This document shows positions 1 to 10,976 of a DNA stretch of 64,000 nucleotides, in pieces. Under the pieces are notes generated by a model, which was not told where the DNA came from, made no database searches, and saw only the letters and a program-made list of their open reading frames with translations. Every line of letters starts with the position of its first letter. Positions within the stretch are counted from its first letter, which is position 1. The stretch covers positions 144,504,043-144,568,042 of the forward strand of contig NC_071353.1 of the NCBI RefSeq assembly GCF_943734655.1. The letters are read 5' to 3'. The DNA comes from Sabethes cyaneus. Its lineage: Eukaryota > Arthropoda > Insecta > Diptera > Culicidae. The translations under genes and the position numbers were made by a program.

Positions 1-426
1 CAGGGTAAGTCGGCCGTTGCAGAAAAACTCTACAAAGAGGTACTTACAAGGGTACACGAAATAAACTTTGGCTCTAATGACAGTGACAGCAAACCCATCT
101 GGAAAACTGCAGAGGAACGTGAAGCCGCCAGTGAGCTCAAGAGGCCTTATGACAACACACCATACGGAACTTATGGCAGCTGGCACCAGATAGCAGCAGT
201 GAATTCGTCAACGGTCCGTGAAACGTTGAAGGTTCTTTCTATTTTATACTATAAACAACGCAAGCATAAAGCAGCTACGACATTGGAAAATTGCGCAAGG
301 CGAATAAAAGTTGACCTAATTGCACGACTAAAAGTACCGACGACAAGAAGTAGGGTTGCTAAAAATTATTACCCTAAAAATAATAAGATACTAGCGATTA
401 ATAGGTTAAGGTTCGAGGAAGATTAA
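1..426 (+). CDS. Kinesin light chain-like protein, C-terminal part (5' end outside window)
   Basis: The frame is open from base 1 to a TAA at 424-426 (141 residues). Kinesin light chains bind cargo and adaptors for kinesin-1 through TPR repeats. The visible part matches the end of the TPR domain: LYKEVLTRVHE, then a KPIW...AEERE stretch, then YGTYGSWH, then a last TPR-like helix pair with STVRETLKVLSILY and KAATTLENCA. This is the order found in insect kinesin light chains. It is clearly diverged: family positions usually reading NLGALYRRQG are VLSILYYKQR here, and the tail after the last TPR is short and basic. The frame has no stop, so it may be a fast-evolving paralogue rather than the main gene. 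A recent pseudogene is possible. The upstream exon or exons lie outside the window, so the start cannot be judged. Confidence 0.75.
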   Translation, partial: QGKSAVAEKLYKEVLTRVHEINFGSNDSDSKPIWKTAEEREAASELKRPYDNTPYGTYGSWHQIAAVNSSTVRETLKVLSILYYKQRKHKAATTLENCARRIKVDLIARLKVPTTRSRVAKNYYPKNNKILAINRLRFEED

Positions 427-500
427 AATTAGTGTATAAGATAAGATTGTTTTTCCATTCCTAATGTTTCCAAAATATGTTCCTTTTTAACTTTAACAGT

Positions 501-526
501 AATAAATGACAATTTTTGCAAATAAA
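501..526 (+). promoter_or_regulatory. Two AATAAA poly(A) signals downstream of the kinesin light chain-like gene
   Basis: AATAAA occurs at 501-506 and again at 521-526, 75-100 bases after the stop codon at 426. The spacing suits a short 3' UTR on the plus strand. No cleavage site was determined. Confidence 0.5.
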
Positions 527-590
527 TGAGATGTAAATAATTTGTGAGATGTTTTTATAGATGTTGAAGTCATATTTTTGAATAATTTTT

Positions 591-1630
591 GACGTAGGAC
601 TACGTCTTACGGCAAGGTTTGAGATAGGATGTCATTCCAAAAAATCGAAAAATGCGAGCGTCACGAAAAATGAAAGGTTTTGAGCGCTAATAGCTGAGCG
701 GTTTTCCAATCGATTTATTCGATGTTCTTACTCCAATCGATCGGAAAATCTTCTAAGAATTGACCCAAATGAAGAAAAGTATGGATTCTTGATGTTGAAC
801 TATTGAAAAATTGAAAATAATGAACCTATGTTTCACCAGAATTCTCGCTTCGTGATTGGTTGGAATATTCTTTACGGTGATCTAAACCAATGCCAATTTG
901 ATATCTGTGCTTGGGAAGTAAGCCAAAACAAGTGACCAAGTTACCACATTTCAACAAGATTTCTTAATACCGCGATTAAACCTAGACCATTCTGAAGTCC
1001 TTGCTTGGGAAGTACGCCAGAAAGAGTGACAAAACCCCCTCGTGCCAACAGATTTCTTACGAACGCGATCAAACGTAGTCCAATTTGATGTCTGTGTTAC
1101 AGAATTGTGCCAGAAAAAATAACACAAGTTCGTTGTCCCAATAGATCCCAAATTCTTTACTGCGAGACGATTAAACCTCGGCGAACTTGATATCTGTGTT
1201 GGAAAAATGTGCTATAGCTGTAGTGTTCGGTTATAATACGACTCTGTATGAATACGCATGCTTGCCGTTTCATTAGAAGTGTAGTGAAAAGGTGTGATGT
1301 TGATAAAATAGGATTGAATTGGTAAAATCCCTTCAACGTGGGAAACCATGGATAATAAAACAATCTTTAATTTCAGTAAGGTTGCAGGAAAGCAATAGTT
1401 TGTGTTCTTCATTTTGTTAAATTGTTTTCAAATGTACATAGAAATAACTCTGAAATCTTTTGAGGCATGAACGTATGCAATGTTACTACTTTGATAAATG
1501 TTACATACGACGCATGTAGCATGTATATATGTTGCATATAGCATGTATACATGCAACTATCGCTACAAAGAGACTTACGTAGTCCTGCGTCACCTATATA
1601 TGCGGTCGTGTCCTGTACACAACCCCTCTG
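591..1630 (+). mobile_element. Family A element, copy 1 (1.04 kb, full length)
   Basis: Begins GACGTAGGACTACGTC, which is itself a near-perfect palindrome, and ends CACAACCCCTCTG. It is flanked by ATTTTT at 585-590 and 1631-1636, a 6-bp target duplication. A copy of the starting motif in reverse orientation lies about 40 bases inside the right end (1577-1592). The interior holds a run of about 93-bp repeats and a hairpin-prone ATGCATGTATACATGC-like segment near 1500-1560. No convincing protein is encoded. Other copies lie at 40753-41790 and 60553-61607. I cannot assign it to a named superfamily. Confidence 0.75.
864..1240 (+). repeat. About four degenerate 93-bp tandem repeats inside family A copy 1
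   Basis: Units starting near 864, 957, 1050 and 1143 share an AGATTTCTTA..CGCGAT start, a TTTGATATCTGTG core and a TGGGAAGT.CGCCA segment. The 957, 1050 and 1143 starts are exactly 93 bases apart. The same array occurs in the copies at 40.75 kb and 60.55 kb, so it belongs to the element. Confidence 0.65.
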
Positions 1631-1859
1631 ATTTTTTCTATAAAAATTTGCTTTTTTCAAATGTGTATAACGTAAAAACTGCTCAAAAGCAGCAAATCAA
1701 ATTTTGTACAGATGTTTAGTAATATGTTGGTCTCCGAAATTAATAGGGATCACCTCGGTCCAGGTCGGTCCTTTTTTGCTAGACCGTATTGAATAATGAT
1801 GTAAAAATTACCGGTTTACTTACCAAATTTACAATTTTTACGTTAATAGAATGAATTAA

Positions 1860-1996
1860 AAAACGAAAATAGAAACTTCCCCGGCCCCAAAAACCCCTAT
1901 ATGCAAATTGTCACGCCAATCGGTTCAGTAGTTTTCGATTCTGTAAGGAACATGCGGGCAGACAGACAGACAGAAACCCATTTTTATAGGTATAGA
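1860..1996 (-). mobile_element. Helitron 5'-end fragment
   Basis: On the minus strand the sequence starts A|TC at 1996 with TCTATACCTATAAAAATGG, then a TGTCTG run, ATGTTCCTTA and GAACCGATTGGCGTG. This matches the first 130 bases of the Helitrons at 7280 and 9036. The rest of the element is missing. Confidence 0.65.
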
Positions 1997-2870
1997 TAAA
2001 GGCGAACAACCTGTAGTTTTATAGTGCTTTTGGAATGGTAATACTCTAACCAAGCCGATTTATTGCAGTTGTTTTGGCGTATTACTTGATTTATCAACGA
2101 AAAAAAATGTTGAGCAATTATTAACCATGAAACAATAATCCTAGTTATTTCTTCAAAATAAAGTAGGAGTTGCAGTGACGAAGCTGTTATCGATGTGTTT
2201 TCATATTATAGAATACAGCTAGAGCAATGGGAAATTGAGCTCGACTAATTGAACTTAATTAGTTTCTTTGGACAATGGATTTTTTTTTAAATCAGCGCTA
2301 TTTCTATAGCGCATTAATTTTACGTATAACTGTGAAAATGGTTACAAAGTATCTATTTGTTATTTCACATATCTTAAGAAGATTGCCATAAAATAAAATT
2401 GATTGCAGGATGATCTGACAGCACTGCCTAATCTCTATTTCCTGCGCTTGTATAAATTTCTAAATCAGCAATGCAAACTGTTTCGCTGTTTTAGCTTTTT
2501 AGTGCAGCAAGTTTCATGTGAAGCTTTGTAGAACAGAATGAATGCATCATAGATCTCAGCTATATATAGCTCTAGCATTAATGTAAAATAAAGTCTGTAC
2601 TCTAAAGATAAAGTTAGGCATAACGTCCCCAGATAGTTTTTATAATAGTGAGGTCACATAGTGGTTTATAAAATTTGATTCTGAAATCTACTTTACAAAT
2701 AAAATAAAACCAAAATTGCTACTTGGGATGATCACAAACAAGTGCAAGATGATGGCCTCAATAGCGAAGTTGCAGAAGAAGGTAGAACGGAAGTTAACTT
2801 AGCAATTCCCAAGAAGCGTCACAGTAGCTAATCTCCAAGAACTTAGACCTGAAATCAGGTTCCTGAAGAC
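1997..2870. other. AT-rich stretch, nothing recognised
   Basis: AT-rich DNA with no sustained reading frame, no recognised repeat and no RNA gene. A few short TATATA runs occur near 2560. Confidence 0.4.
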
Positions 2871-2879
2871 CAACCACCG

Positions 2880-3085
2880 ATAGGACAAGACTTATTAGGG
2901 AATTATCAGGCGGGCTTCATGGGTGAGAAACTATGGACCAAATTTCTAGCAACCTACAGACCTTATAGAATAGTCTGGAGTCAGCGTGCTCTCGCAAAGC
3001 ATCTTTATGCATTTCAAAGCAGCGTATGGTATGGTCGATCGAGATCAGTTATGGCAGATGTGTCTGTGTCTATGGTATGTGTCTG
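2880..3085 (+). pseudogene. RTE-clade LINE reverse transcriptase fragment, decayed
   Basis: Short translated pieces in shifted frames resemble RTE reverse transcriptase. NYQAGF near 2900 is followed at about 3010-3060 by FMHFKAAYGMVDRDQLWQM, the counterpart of the family's HLFIDFKAAYDSxDRxxLW block with the first catalytic aspartate. Most of the domain between these blocks is scrambled, the YADD block is absent, and there are several frameshifts. This is an inactive remnant about 200 bases long. Confidence 0.6.
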
Positions 3086-3089
3086 ATCA

Positions 3090-3479
3090 GAGTTACATTG
3101 ATTGAGTGACGTGGCTCATGCGCACTCAGGCTCAGGGACACAAAAACAAACCGCGTCGGACAATGGGGTTTGTTTTTGGAGTTTGACGTCACGCTTCATC
3201 GTGATTGGTCGATTTACGATTCCATCCAACCCTGATGAAATTTCTTCATTGCACTAACACCACTAACCAACATTGCCACACCTGTATATATCACATTGGG
3301 ACAGAGGAGGAATAGCTTGACGAAGTACTCGGAAGCTGAACTCGGTTTGTCAAACCACGCTATTTAAATTAATTTTAAGAATTCAAGCACACATTATTCA
3401 AGATTGCTTCGATAAAAACCTACACAAATTTCGTTCACAAATAAATCTAAACTCTAAGATCTCTTCTCATCTATAACAT
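3090..3479 (+). repeat. Possible solo LTR of an LTR retrotransposon
   Basis: The stretch has a TATATA box in a CCTGTATATATC context near 3285, AATAAA near 3440, a GT-rich start and an ATAACA end at about 3479, as expected of an LTR with its own promoter and poly(A) signal. No partner LTR, primer binding site or pol gene is visible. The call rests on composition and signals only. Confidence 0.3.
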
Positions 3480-6355
3480 GCTAATTGCCACTAGACAGCC
3501 ACATCCTGGCTCTCACGGAGTTTGAAAAATGGCGAACTTCATTGTCGCACAGACAACCACAACCTCACAGAACAGAGAACTGTTCCTGGAATCGCTTTTT
3601 CTTTCGACCGTGTAACCAAATTCGCTCAGGAAAGAAATTAAATTGTTCTTTCACCTTTCCTGACAGCCACAGTATTATCAGTGTGCTTTCTTTCTATCGT
3701 TAATGCATGCGGAGAAATGCGATTAATATTTGTCCTGCGCAGCATCGAACAAAGGGCGAGGAACTTCATTGTTACCCCGTTAACGGCCGTCGTCGTCCCG
3801 GGATCACCCGGGGTACAAAGGCCACGATCAATCCGATTGATTCACTCGCTTCGAAGTCACCGAACAAAGGACACCGTCGGGTCTGCGATACTGGCAGGGG
3901 GTCGACGACGGGATGCAGTGCAATGGAAAGGATTGATCCTGCGGAAGAACGACTCAGTCCAGCGCAATGGTGTTTGTTGTGTCCACTAGCGCATTGGATG
4001 GAGCCAACTGTCAACTCCGGCAGTGTGAAAGTCACAACAGAGTAGTAAAATTTCTAATTTATCGCCGCTCGTTAAAATCAGAGCAGATGAATTTTTTAAT
4101 CGGTAAACTCTTAACGATTGAATTTCTCTAAATTTACAAAATCCTAAGTTGATCGTAACTGAAAATCGAAACTTTTTTTTCTGTCGGAGACAAATCCTAC
4201 CACTCCACTTAGTTTGTGCAATTCCATACAATAGAGCCTAACCTCAAAAAGCAGATTTAGATTTTTTCGCATCTTTTGTTATTCTTCAATCATGAATCAT
4301 CTTCTTGAGCTGTCACCGAAGATCTCGTTGATTTCTTTCGATAGAAGTAGAAAAAAAAAACTCCGGCAAACAATCGCAGAATCTTGGGTGGGTACAGAAA
4401 GGAATAGTTTTCTCTGTTCTCGCTCGTCTTCAGTTGCATCATTTGAACCTTACCTTTTTGTGTCGCACTATTCATCACTTTTCGGTGAACAGAGAGCAGC
4501 ACAAAAAGTACGAGCCGAAAAAATTGCGTACTTTTGATAGAGAAGCTCAGGTACCATGAACGGGACCTGCAGCTTACAGCATTTTGCAAACCCAGCAGGA
4601 CTCCATTTTCCCATCATCGGGGACCGTAAGGACCTGCTTCGAATGCTGTGGACGATCAGTCAGAGCGGCGAAGATTACGCAGCGAATCGCCACTCTTCCA
4701 GTTTCAGTTTCAGAACGGTCGAACGGTGACGAGGCAAAAAACAAATAATAGAAAAAATCAAACTTTTCGACACCTTCCAGATTTGGCGCGCGAATCGAAT
4801 GGGAAATTGTCACGCTTTCAGAGGTTTTTTTATTTTATGTCATTGTGTATTGTGAGCAGGTTCTTGCTCTGGACGGTGCACCTACCACCCGAGTCTGGTC
4901 TGGTAGGTGTTCGGGTGGAACTGGGCGACCCTACCGGACGCACGGTCTGCACGGGTGCAGGAAGTAATTTTCGCAGGATTCGAACTTCCGGAACGGCCGG
5001 TTTTGTTCCGTGCCAGTGAGTGAGTTACGACCGCTTCGCTCGATGATCGCATTGTTCTGTGTCCTGGTACCTGTGGCGGAACGGGCTGCCGTAATTTTCC
5101 GGTATTAACTACGAAAATTGTTTCGATGCAGTGATTAACTATCTACTTGGAAGGGTTTGACAAATTGAGATAGTAATGATTACAACAGACGGTGGTTCTC
5201 AAAGAACATTTGGAACGAATTGGGGTCACTTCCTCTCTCTATAGTTAAGACGAAAAGAACTAACAAATTCAGGTTGAAATATCCCGAAATCTTGATTAAA
5301 TTTTTGTTTTCTTTTTTATTGCAGAAACCAGGGACAATCGGCAGGTTCGGAAGTAAGTTCCAATCAGAGGTAAAAGGTGCAACTTTTTCGCTGTTCCGAC
5401 GACAGTAAAAGGGTAAGTTTGCACTTCACAATTGATTTTTTCTATGTTTCTTGCTCATTGACACGATTCAAACACATCTGTACTTCCCGTTCGATTTCCT
5501 GAACCTTATCGGGTTGAAAGTGTATCCTTCCTTCGTACATTTTTAAATGCGATATTTTTCATAAAATCTTTTTTAACAAAATTGGCTCAAAAAGAACAGA
5601 AAAAAAATCTTGTTTTGGGGGCAAAAACTTTCTTTTAAATTTTAGGGCCAAACCGGGAATGAAAAGAGGCTCACTCACCGTGACGTGACTGGGATAAACA
5701 AAGAGTAAACCCTAACACGTACTGCTCAGTAATGGGTGCGCACGGGGCGCGTGCGTCCAGATCCCGGCCGGAATCGGAACAACCAACGAAAGGATCAGGT
5801 TGCACTGTTGCAGCCGAAACTTTTCGGACAAGCAAGGATCTGCTTTGTTTTGTGCTGCTGCTTTTTTTTTGCACCGGCATGTGGGCAGCGTGTGTGTTTT
5901 TTTTTTGCATTTGCTCGGAAAGATGCGCCGCGATCGAAAGGGATTTACTTTTGAGATGTGCTGCTGTTGTGCATATCGTCGTTAATCGCCAGGTGTATCC
6001 TTGTTCGGCAAACAGACGGTCTTTTTGGCAGTCGACAGTTGGCGATGGACTGCAAGGAGTTTCCAATTGGATTCTAAGACTGAAAGAGAACCTTTTCCCA
6101 TATATTTTTTGCAAGTATAACTTTACGTAGCATGTTTTAGGGACTTTAATTAACGTTTCATAAAACTTTAATCCATCGCACAATTATTCCACACACGTCC
6201 ACCACTGAATTTAGGTCTAGACTGCATGCTGGACACCGTAATAAGTCAGTCGGTTGTCGAACCTTCTGTAGCAGAAAAGATGTCAATAGTAATGTGTGGT
6301 TCAAAAATTGAAGCTTTTTCCAGGCGTGATGATTTAGCGCATGATTTTGACCTAC
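3480..6355. other. Non-repeat region, no gene recognised
   Basis: Several short open frames occur on both strands (for example 3707-4045 and 5732-6130), but none resembles a known family and they overlap one another. GC content rises at 3700-4000 and 4650-5100. The latter stretch holds a TCAGT initiator-like motif near 4658 and could be a promoter or untranslated exon, but I cannot show this. Confidence 0.35.
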
Positions 6356-6513
6356 ACACTTAAATTTTTTTACCGAACTCTGAGCAGCTGAACGTTCGGT
6401 AAAATTCGATGGTGCCAATCGACGTTTACGGATCATTAGTAATGTTTGGCACCATGAAATTTTTTTACCGAAATTTACGATATTTTACCGAACTCGGTAC
6501 TTTTTTTTAAGTA
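6356..6513. mobile_element. Small TIR element (MITE), about 158 bp
   Basis: The left end reads ACTTAAATTTTTTTACCGAA and the right end is its imperfect inverse, CGGTACTTTTTTTTAAGT. TTTTACCGAA or its complement recurs four times inside. No coding capacity. Confidence 0.5.
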
Positions 6514-6519
6514 TGTATG

Positions 6520-7140
6520 CAGCATCGCTCGAATCAGATTAATTAGTTTCGTCGGAAAACCATTATCTGCCACAGCTCATTTCGTTTGACTGAATCGTAC
6601 GCCGCCTTAAAATCCACAAACAGATGATGAGTTTGCAAGTTGTACTTTAGGAACTTGTCCAGTAACTGACGTCCAGGGTAAGCATCTGATCCGTCGTGGA
6701 GCAACTCTCACGAAAATCAGCTTGGTACTCACTGACGAAGCACTCCGCTAACGGCCTCAGTCTACAGAATAGGATACGAGAAAGACCATCCAACAGCTCC
6801 TCCAGCATTTCTGCTTCCTCCCAGATCCAGACAATGATCCAGTGGATGGCTTTATATAGCCCCTCACTGATTGCCTTCTGAACCTCCTACTGTGTTGGTA
6901 GCTCCACAGTTTGGCCATCGCTCACAATAATTCTTATAATTCTGGAAGTGCTCCTTATACCTGGTTGCTACCGCCGATTTGTCAGTAACCAGGTTGCCAG
7001 CACTATTATTGTACATCCTAAACATGGCTAAATTTTTGCTTCTCATACTTTTGTAGAAACTCCACGTGTAGTTGGTGGTGAATCTCTCCTTTGCGCCGGC
7101 AATCACGTGCATCTTGTACTAGCATTTTTTCTTTATTCTC
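6520..7140 (-). pseudogene. RTE-clade LINE pol fragment
   Basis: On the minus strand, 7112-6864 encodes the linker before the reverse transcriptase, including NLVTDKSAVATRYKEHFQ, a hallmark of RTE-type LINEs. Further on come EYQADFRE..STTDQ, then LQTHHLFVDFKAAYDSVKR (about 6630-6580), carrying the first catalytic aspartate. Frames change at least twice and the element stops before the YADD block. It is a 5'- and 3'-truncated dead copy lying directly left of the Helitron pair. Confidence 0.75.
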
Positions 7141-7279
7141 TCTATACCTTTCTAAATTATGACGTGTAGCAGTACGTATGTGACTTCTGGTCATCTGTAT
7201 TCTGGTCATTTGTCTTTTTGGTCATCTGTGATACGCTGGTCAAGCTTTCTGGCGCATCTTTTTCGAATTTACTTGTTTA

Positions 7280-9035
7280 TCTTCTATATAAAAATGGATT
7301 TCTGTCTGTCTGTCTGTCGGGATGTTCCTTATAGAATCAAAAACTACAGAACCAATCGGCGTGAAAATTTGCATGTAGAGGTTTTTGGGGCCAGGAAAGG
7401 TTTTAGTGATGGTTAGAAACCCCTCCCCCCACTAAGAGGGGGGGCTCCCATACAAATGAAACACAAATTTCTGCATAACTCGACAACTAATCAAGCAAAT
7501 AGAACAAAATTTGGCATGTGGGTGTGTTTGGTGACAAGAAATTATTCTATGGTAAATTGGGCCCCCTCCCCTCTTTAGAAGGGGAATTATGACTCCTCTC
7601 CCCTTTGAGAGGGGGGGCTTCCATACAAATTTCCTCATAACTCGAGAACTAATTAAGCAAATGGAACCAAATTTGGCATGTGAAGGTTTTCGAGGGCAAG
7701 AATATTTTCTATAGTAAATTAGGACCCCTCCCCACTTTAAGAGGGGGGGCTCCTGTACCAAAGAAACACAATTTTCCTCATAACTCGAGAAGTAATTAAG
7801 CAAATGGAACCAAATTTGGCATGTGGGTGTTTTTGGAGACAAAAATTTTTTCTATGATGAATTGGGACCCCTCCCCGTTTTAGGAGGGGGGGATCCTATA
7901 CACATGAAATACAAATTTCCTCATAACTGAAGAACTAATCAAGCAAATGGAACCAAATTTGGCATGTGAAAGTTTTCGAGGGTAAGAATATTTTCTATGG
8001 TAAATAAGGACCCCTCCCCACTTTAAGAAGGGGGGCTCCTATACAAACTAAATACAAATTTCCTCATAAGTCGAGAACTAATCAAGCAAATGGAACAAAA
8101 TTTAGCACGTGGGTGTTTTTGGAGACAAATTTTTTTTATATGATGAATTGGGACCCCTCCCTACTTTAGGAAGGGGGGCTCCTATACAAATGAAATGCAA
8201 ATTTCCTCATAACTCGAGAATTAATCAAGCAAATGGAACCAAATTTGGCACGTGAAAGTTTCTAGGGCATGAATATTTTCTATGGTGAATTAGGACCCCT
8301 CCCAACTTTAAGAGGGGGGGCTCCTATACAAACGAAATACAAATTTCCTCATAACTCGAGAACTACTCAAGCAAATGGAACCAAATTTATCATGTGGGTG
8401 TTTTTGTAGGCAAGAATATTTTCTATGGAATATTTTCTATGGATTTCCCGACTTTAAGAGCGGGGGGGGGGCTCTTATACAAATGAAAAACAAATTTCCT
8501 CATAACTCGAGAACTAATCAAGCAAATGGAGTTTTAGATGGCAGAAATTTTTTCTATGGTGAATTACGACTCCTTCCCCTTTTAAAAGGGGAGCTCCCAT
8601 ACAAATGAAATTCAAATTTCCTTATAACTTGAGAACTAATCAAGCAAATGGAACCAAATTTGGCATGTGGGAGATTTTGGAGTCTTGAATTTATTTTACG
8701 ATAGTTAGAGACCTCTCACCCCTGTGCTAGGAGGATATGGACTCTCATACAAATAAAACAGAAATTTTTGCGAAAGTCAAAAACTAATCGAACTCGAGAA
8801 ATTCGAGACTCTTCCATAAAACATTAGTCAATACAAGACCACAAAAACTATCTATAGTAACACTAGATCATTCAGGACGAGACGGTCGCGAGTGTTGCCG
8901 GTGACCCGCCGTCGGAAGCGCCGCCCATTGGGGGGCTTGCAAAACTCGAGATTGTGACAAAGATCATCCGAGATTCATGATTTATGTACAACACAGGTTA
9001 ATTTGTGGCAATACGAAGTTTGTCGGGTCAGCTAG
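7280..9035 (+). mobile_element. Non-autonomous Helitron, copy 1 (about 1.76 kb)
   Basis: Starts A|TC with TCTTCTATATAAAAATGG and a TGTCTG run, and ends GGGTCAGCTAG|T, fitting Helitron rules (5' TC, 3' CTRR, insertion between A and T). GC-rich sequence that could pair (CCGCCGTCGGAAGCGCCGCC, near 8910) lies upstream of the 3' end. No Rep/helicase is encoded. The interior is an array of about ten ~145-bp units. Confidence 0.75.
7440..8760 (+). repeat. Internal tandem array of about ten ~145-bp units (Helitron copy 1)
   Basis: Each unit has CTCCTATACAAATGAAA, CTCATAACTCGAGAACTAAT, CAAGCAAATGGAACCAAATT, GGCATGTGGGTGTTTTTGGA and TTTTCTATGGTGAATT, then ACCCCTCCCCACTTTA with a G run. Unit starts fall near 7446, 7617, 7750, 7890, 8035, 8180, 8322, 8472, 8592 and 8740. 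Confidence 0.75.
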
Positions 9036-10470
9036 TCTTCTATATAAAAATGGATTTCTGTCTGTCTGTCTGTCTGTCTGTCGGGATGTTCCTTATAGAA
9101 TCAAAAACTACTGAACCAATCGGCGTGAAAATTTGCATGTAGAGGTTTTTGGGGACAGGAAAGGTTTTAGTGATGGTTAGAGACCCCTCCCCCCACTAAG
9201 AGGGGGGCTCCCATACAAATGAAACACAAATTTCTGCATGACTCGAGAACTAATCAAGCAAATAGAACAAAATTTAGCATTTGGATGTTTTTGGTGGCAA
9301 GAATTTATTCTATGGTAAATTGGGACCCCTCCCTTCTTTAAAAGGGGAATTATGACTCCTCTCTCCTTTAAGAGGGGGGGCTTCCATACAAATTAAATAC
9401 AAATTTCATCATAACTTGAGAACTAATCAACTAATGAAACCAAATTTGGCATGTGAAGGTTTTCGAGCGCAAGAATATTTTCTATGGTGAATTAGGACCC
9501 CTCCTCACTTTAAGAGGGGGAGGCTCCTGTACCAATGAAATAAAAATTTCCTCATAACTCGAGGAGTAATCAAGCAAATGGAACAAAATTTGGCATGTGA
9601 AAGTTTTCGAAAGCAAGAATATTTTCTATGGTGAATTAGGACCCCTCCCCACTTTAACAGGGGGGCCTCCTATACAAACGAAATACAAATTTCCACATAA
9701 CTCGAGAACTAATCAAGCAAATGGAACCAAATTTGACATGTGAAGGTTTTCGAGGGCAAGAATATTTTCTATGGTGAATTAGGACCCCTCCTCACTTTAG
9801 GAGGGGGGCTCTTATACAAACGTAATTTAAATTACCTCATAACTCTAGAATTAATCAAGCAAATGAAATCAAATTTAGCATGTGGATGTTTTTGTAGGCA
9901 AGAATATTTTCTACGGTGAATTAGGACCCCTCCCCACTTTAGGAGGGCAGGGGGCTCCTATACAAATGAAAAACAAATTTCCTCATAACTCGAGAATTAA
10001 TCAATCAAATGGAACCAAATTTGACATGTAAGTGGTTTTGGAGGCCAGATTTTTTTCGATGGTGAATTGAGACCCCTCGTCTCTATAGAAAGCGAGTTAT
10101 GACCCATCTCCCCTTTAAGAGGGTGGGCTTCCATACAAATGAAATGCAAATTTCCTCTTACTTCGAGAACTAATCAAGCAAATGGAACCAAATTTGGCAT
10201 GTGGGAGTTTTTGGAGTCTTGAATTTATTTTATGATAGTTAGAGACTTCTTACCCCTGTGGTAGGGGGATATGGGCTCTCATACAAATAAAACAGAAATT
10301 TTTGCGAAACTCAAAAACTAATCGTACTCGGGAAATTCGAGACTCTTCCATAAAACATTAGCCAATAACAAGACCACAAAAACTATCTATAGTAACACTA
10401 GATCATTCAGGACGAGACGGCCGCGAGTGTTGCCGGCGACCCGCCGTCGGAAGCGCCGCCCACTGGGGGG
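9036..10470 (+). mobile_element. Helitron copy 2, head-to-tail with copy 1, 3' end missing
   Basis: Its TC start follows the CTAG end of copy 1 with no intervening base. It carries about eight of the same ~145-bp units. Homology to copy 1 runs through the GC-rich hairpin region (GCGCCGCCCACTGGGGGG) and then breaks at about 10470, so the last ~110 bases including CTAG are lost. Confidence 0.75.
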
Positions 10471-10554
10471 AGTCAACTCCCCGCAGAAATCACTACTGTC
10501 TAGGTTTTCCTAAGTCTACCTGGGTTTCCTGGAACGAGCGACAGCGAATAAGGA

Positions 10555-10680
10555 GAGGATCGCGAAATGGTACTTTCCACGAAAAAGTTTTCCGTGAAAT
10601 GGTACATTCCGCTTAAGGTTTTTCGCAAAGTGATATTCGGCGAAATGTTGTACAATCATGGCGAATATTACTATTCGCTT
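10555..10680. repeat. Short degenerate repeat of GCGAAATGGTA type
   Basis: CGAAATGGTACTTTCC, GTGAAATGGTACATTCCG, GCAAAGTGATATTCGG and GCGAAATGTTGTAC follow one another at roughly 20-30 base spacing, a decayed minisatellite. Nothing else was seen up to 10720. Confidence 0.45.
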
Positions 10681-10724
10681 TCTGGCTATGCAATGAAGGG
10701 ATAGGGGAGTTGTTTTCTACTTTA

Positions 10725-10885
10725 CATTGTCATTATAAATTAGCATTGTCAGCACTATAAGAAGATTATCAGTAAAGTAGCTGTATATTTTGCCAAAATA
10801 GCATTTATGTAGCATTTAAGGCGACTTAAATGCTTATTGGCCTGCATTTGAATAGCATTCTGATTCTTATTGGTTACCCTGAATG
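10725..10885 (+). mobile_element. Partial copy of the MITE at 18497-18825
   Basis: AGCATTGTCAGCACTATAAG, TTTTGCCAAAATAGCATTTA and the TTATTGGTTACCCTG end match the 3' two thirds of the element at 18497-18825 in the same order. The left terminal repeat is missing. Confidence 0.6.
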
Positions 10886-10976
10886 CTTTCATAGTTACGT
10901 AACTGCCAAAATGAATCATCTAAGGTTGGAGAATTGGTTGTTCAGTCTTTAAATTCAGTGGACGATTTGTTTTATT

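Noticed and set aside
951..1412. Several 66-68 residue frames repeated in all family A copies
   Set aside because: They arise from the 93-bp tandem repeat and are not conserved as proteins between copies.
1577..1605. Ordinary terminal inverted repeats for family A
   Set aside because: The inverted motif is about 40 bases inside the right end defined by the target duplication, so it is not terminal.
3681..4045. Two overlapping open frames of 102-112 residues with a third on the other strand
   Set aside because: No domain, overlapping frames on both strands, composition driven by GC content.
5671..6183. 170-residue minus-strand frame
   Set aside because: Low complexity with no recognisable family; the opposite strand is equally open.
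7440..10350. CRISPR-like spaced repeats
   Set aside because: Units are adjacent ~145-bp tandem repeats within Helitrons in eukaryotic DNA, with no unique spacers.
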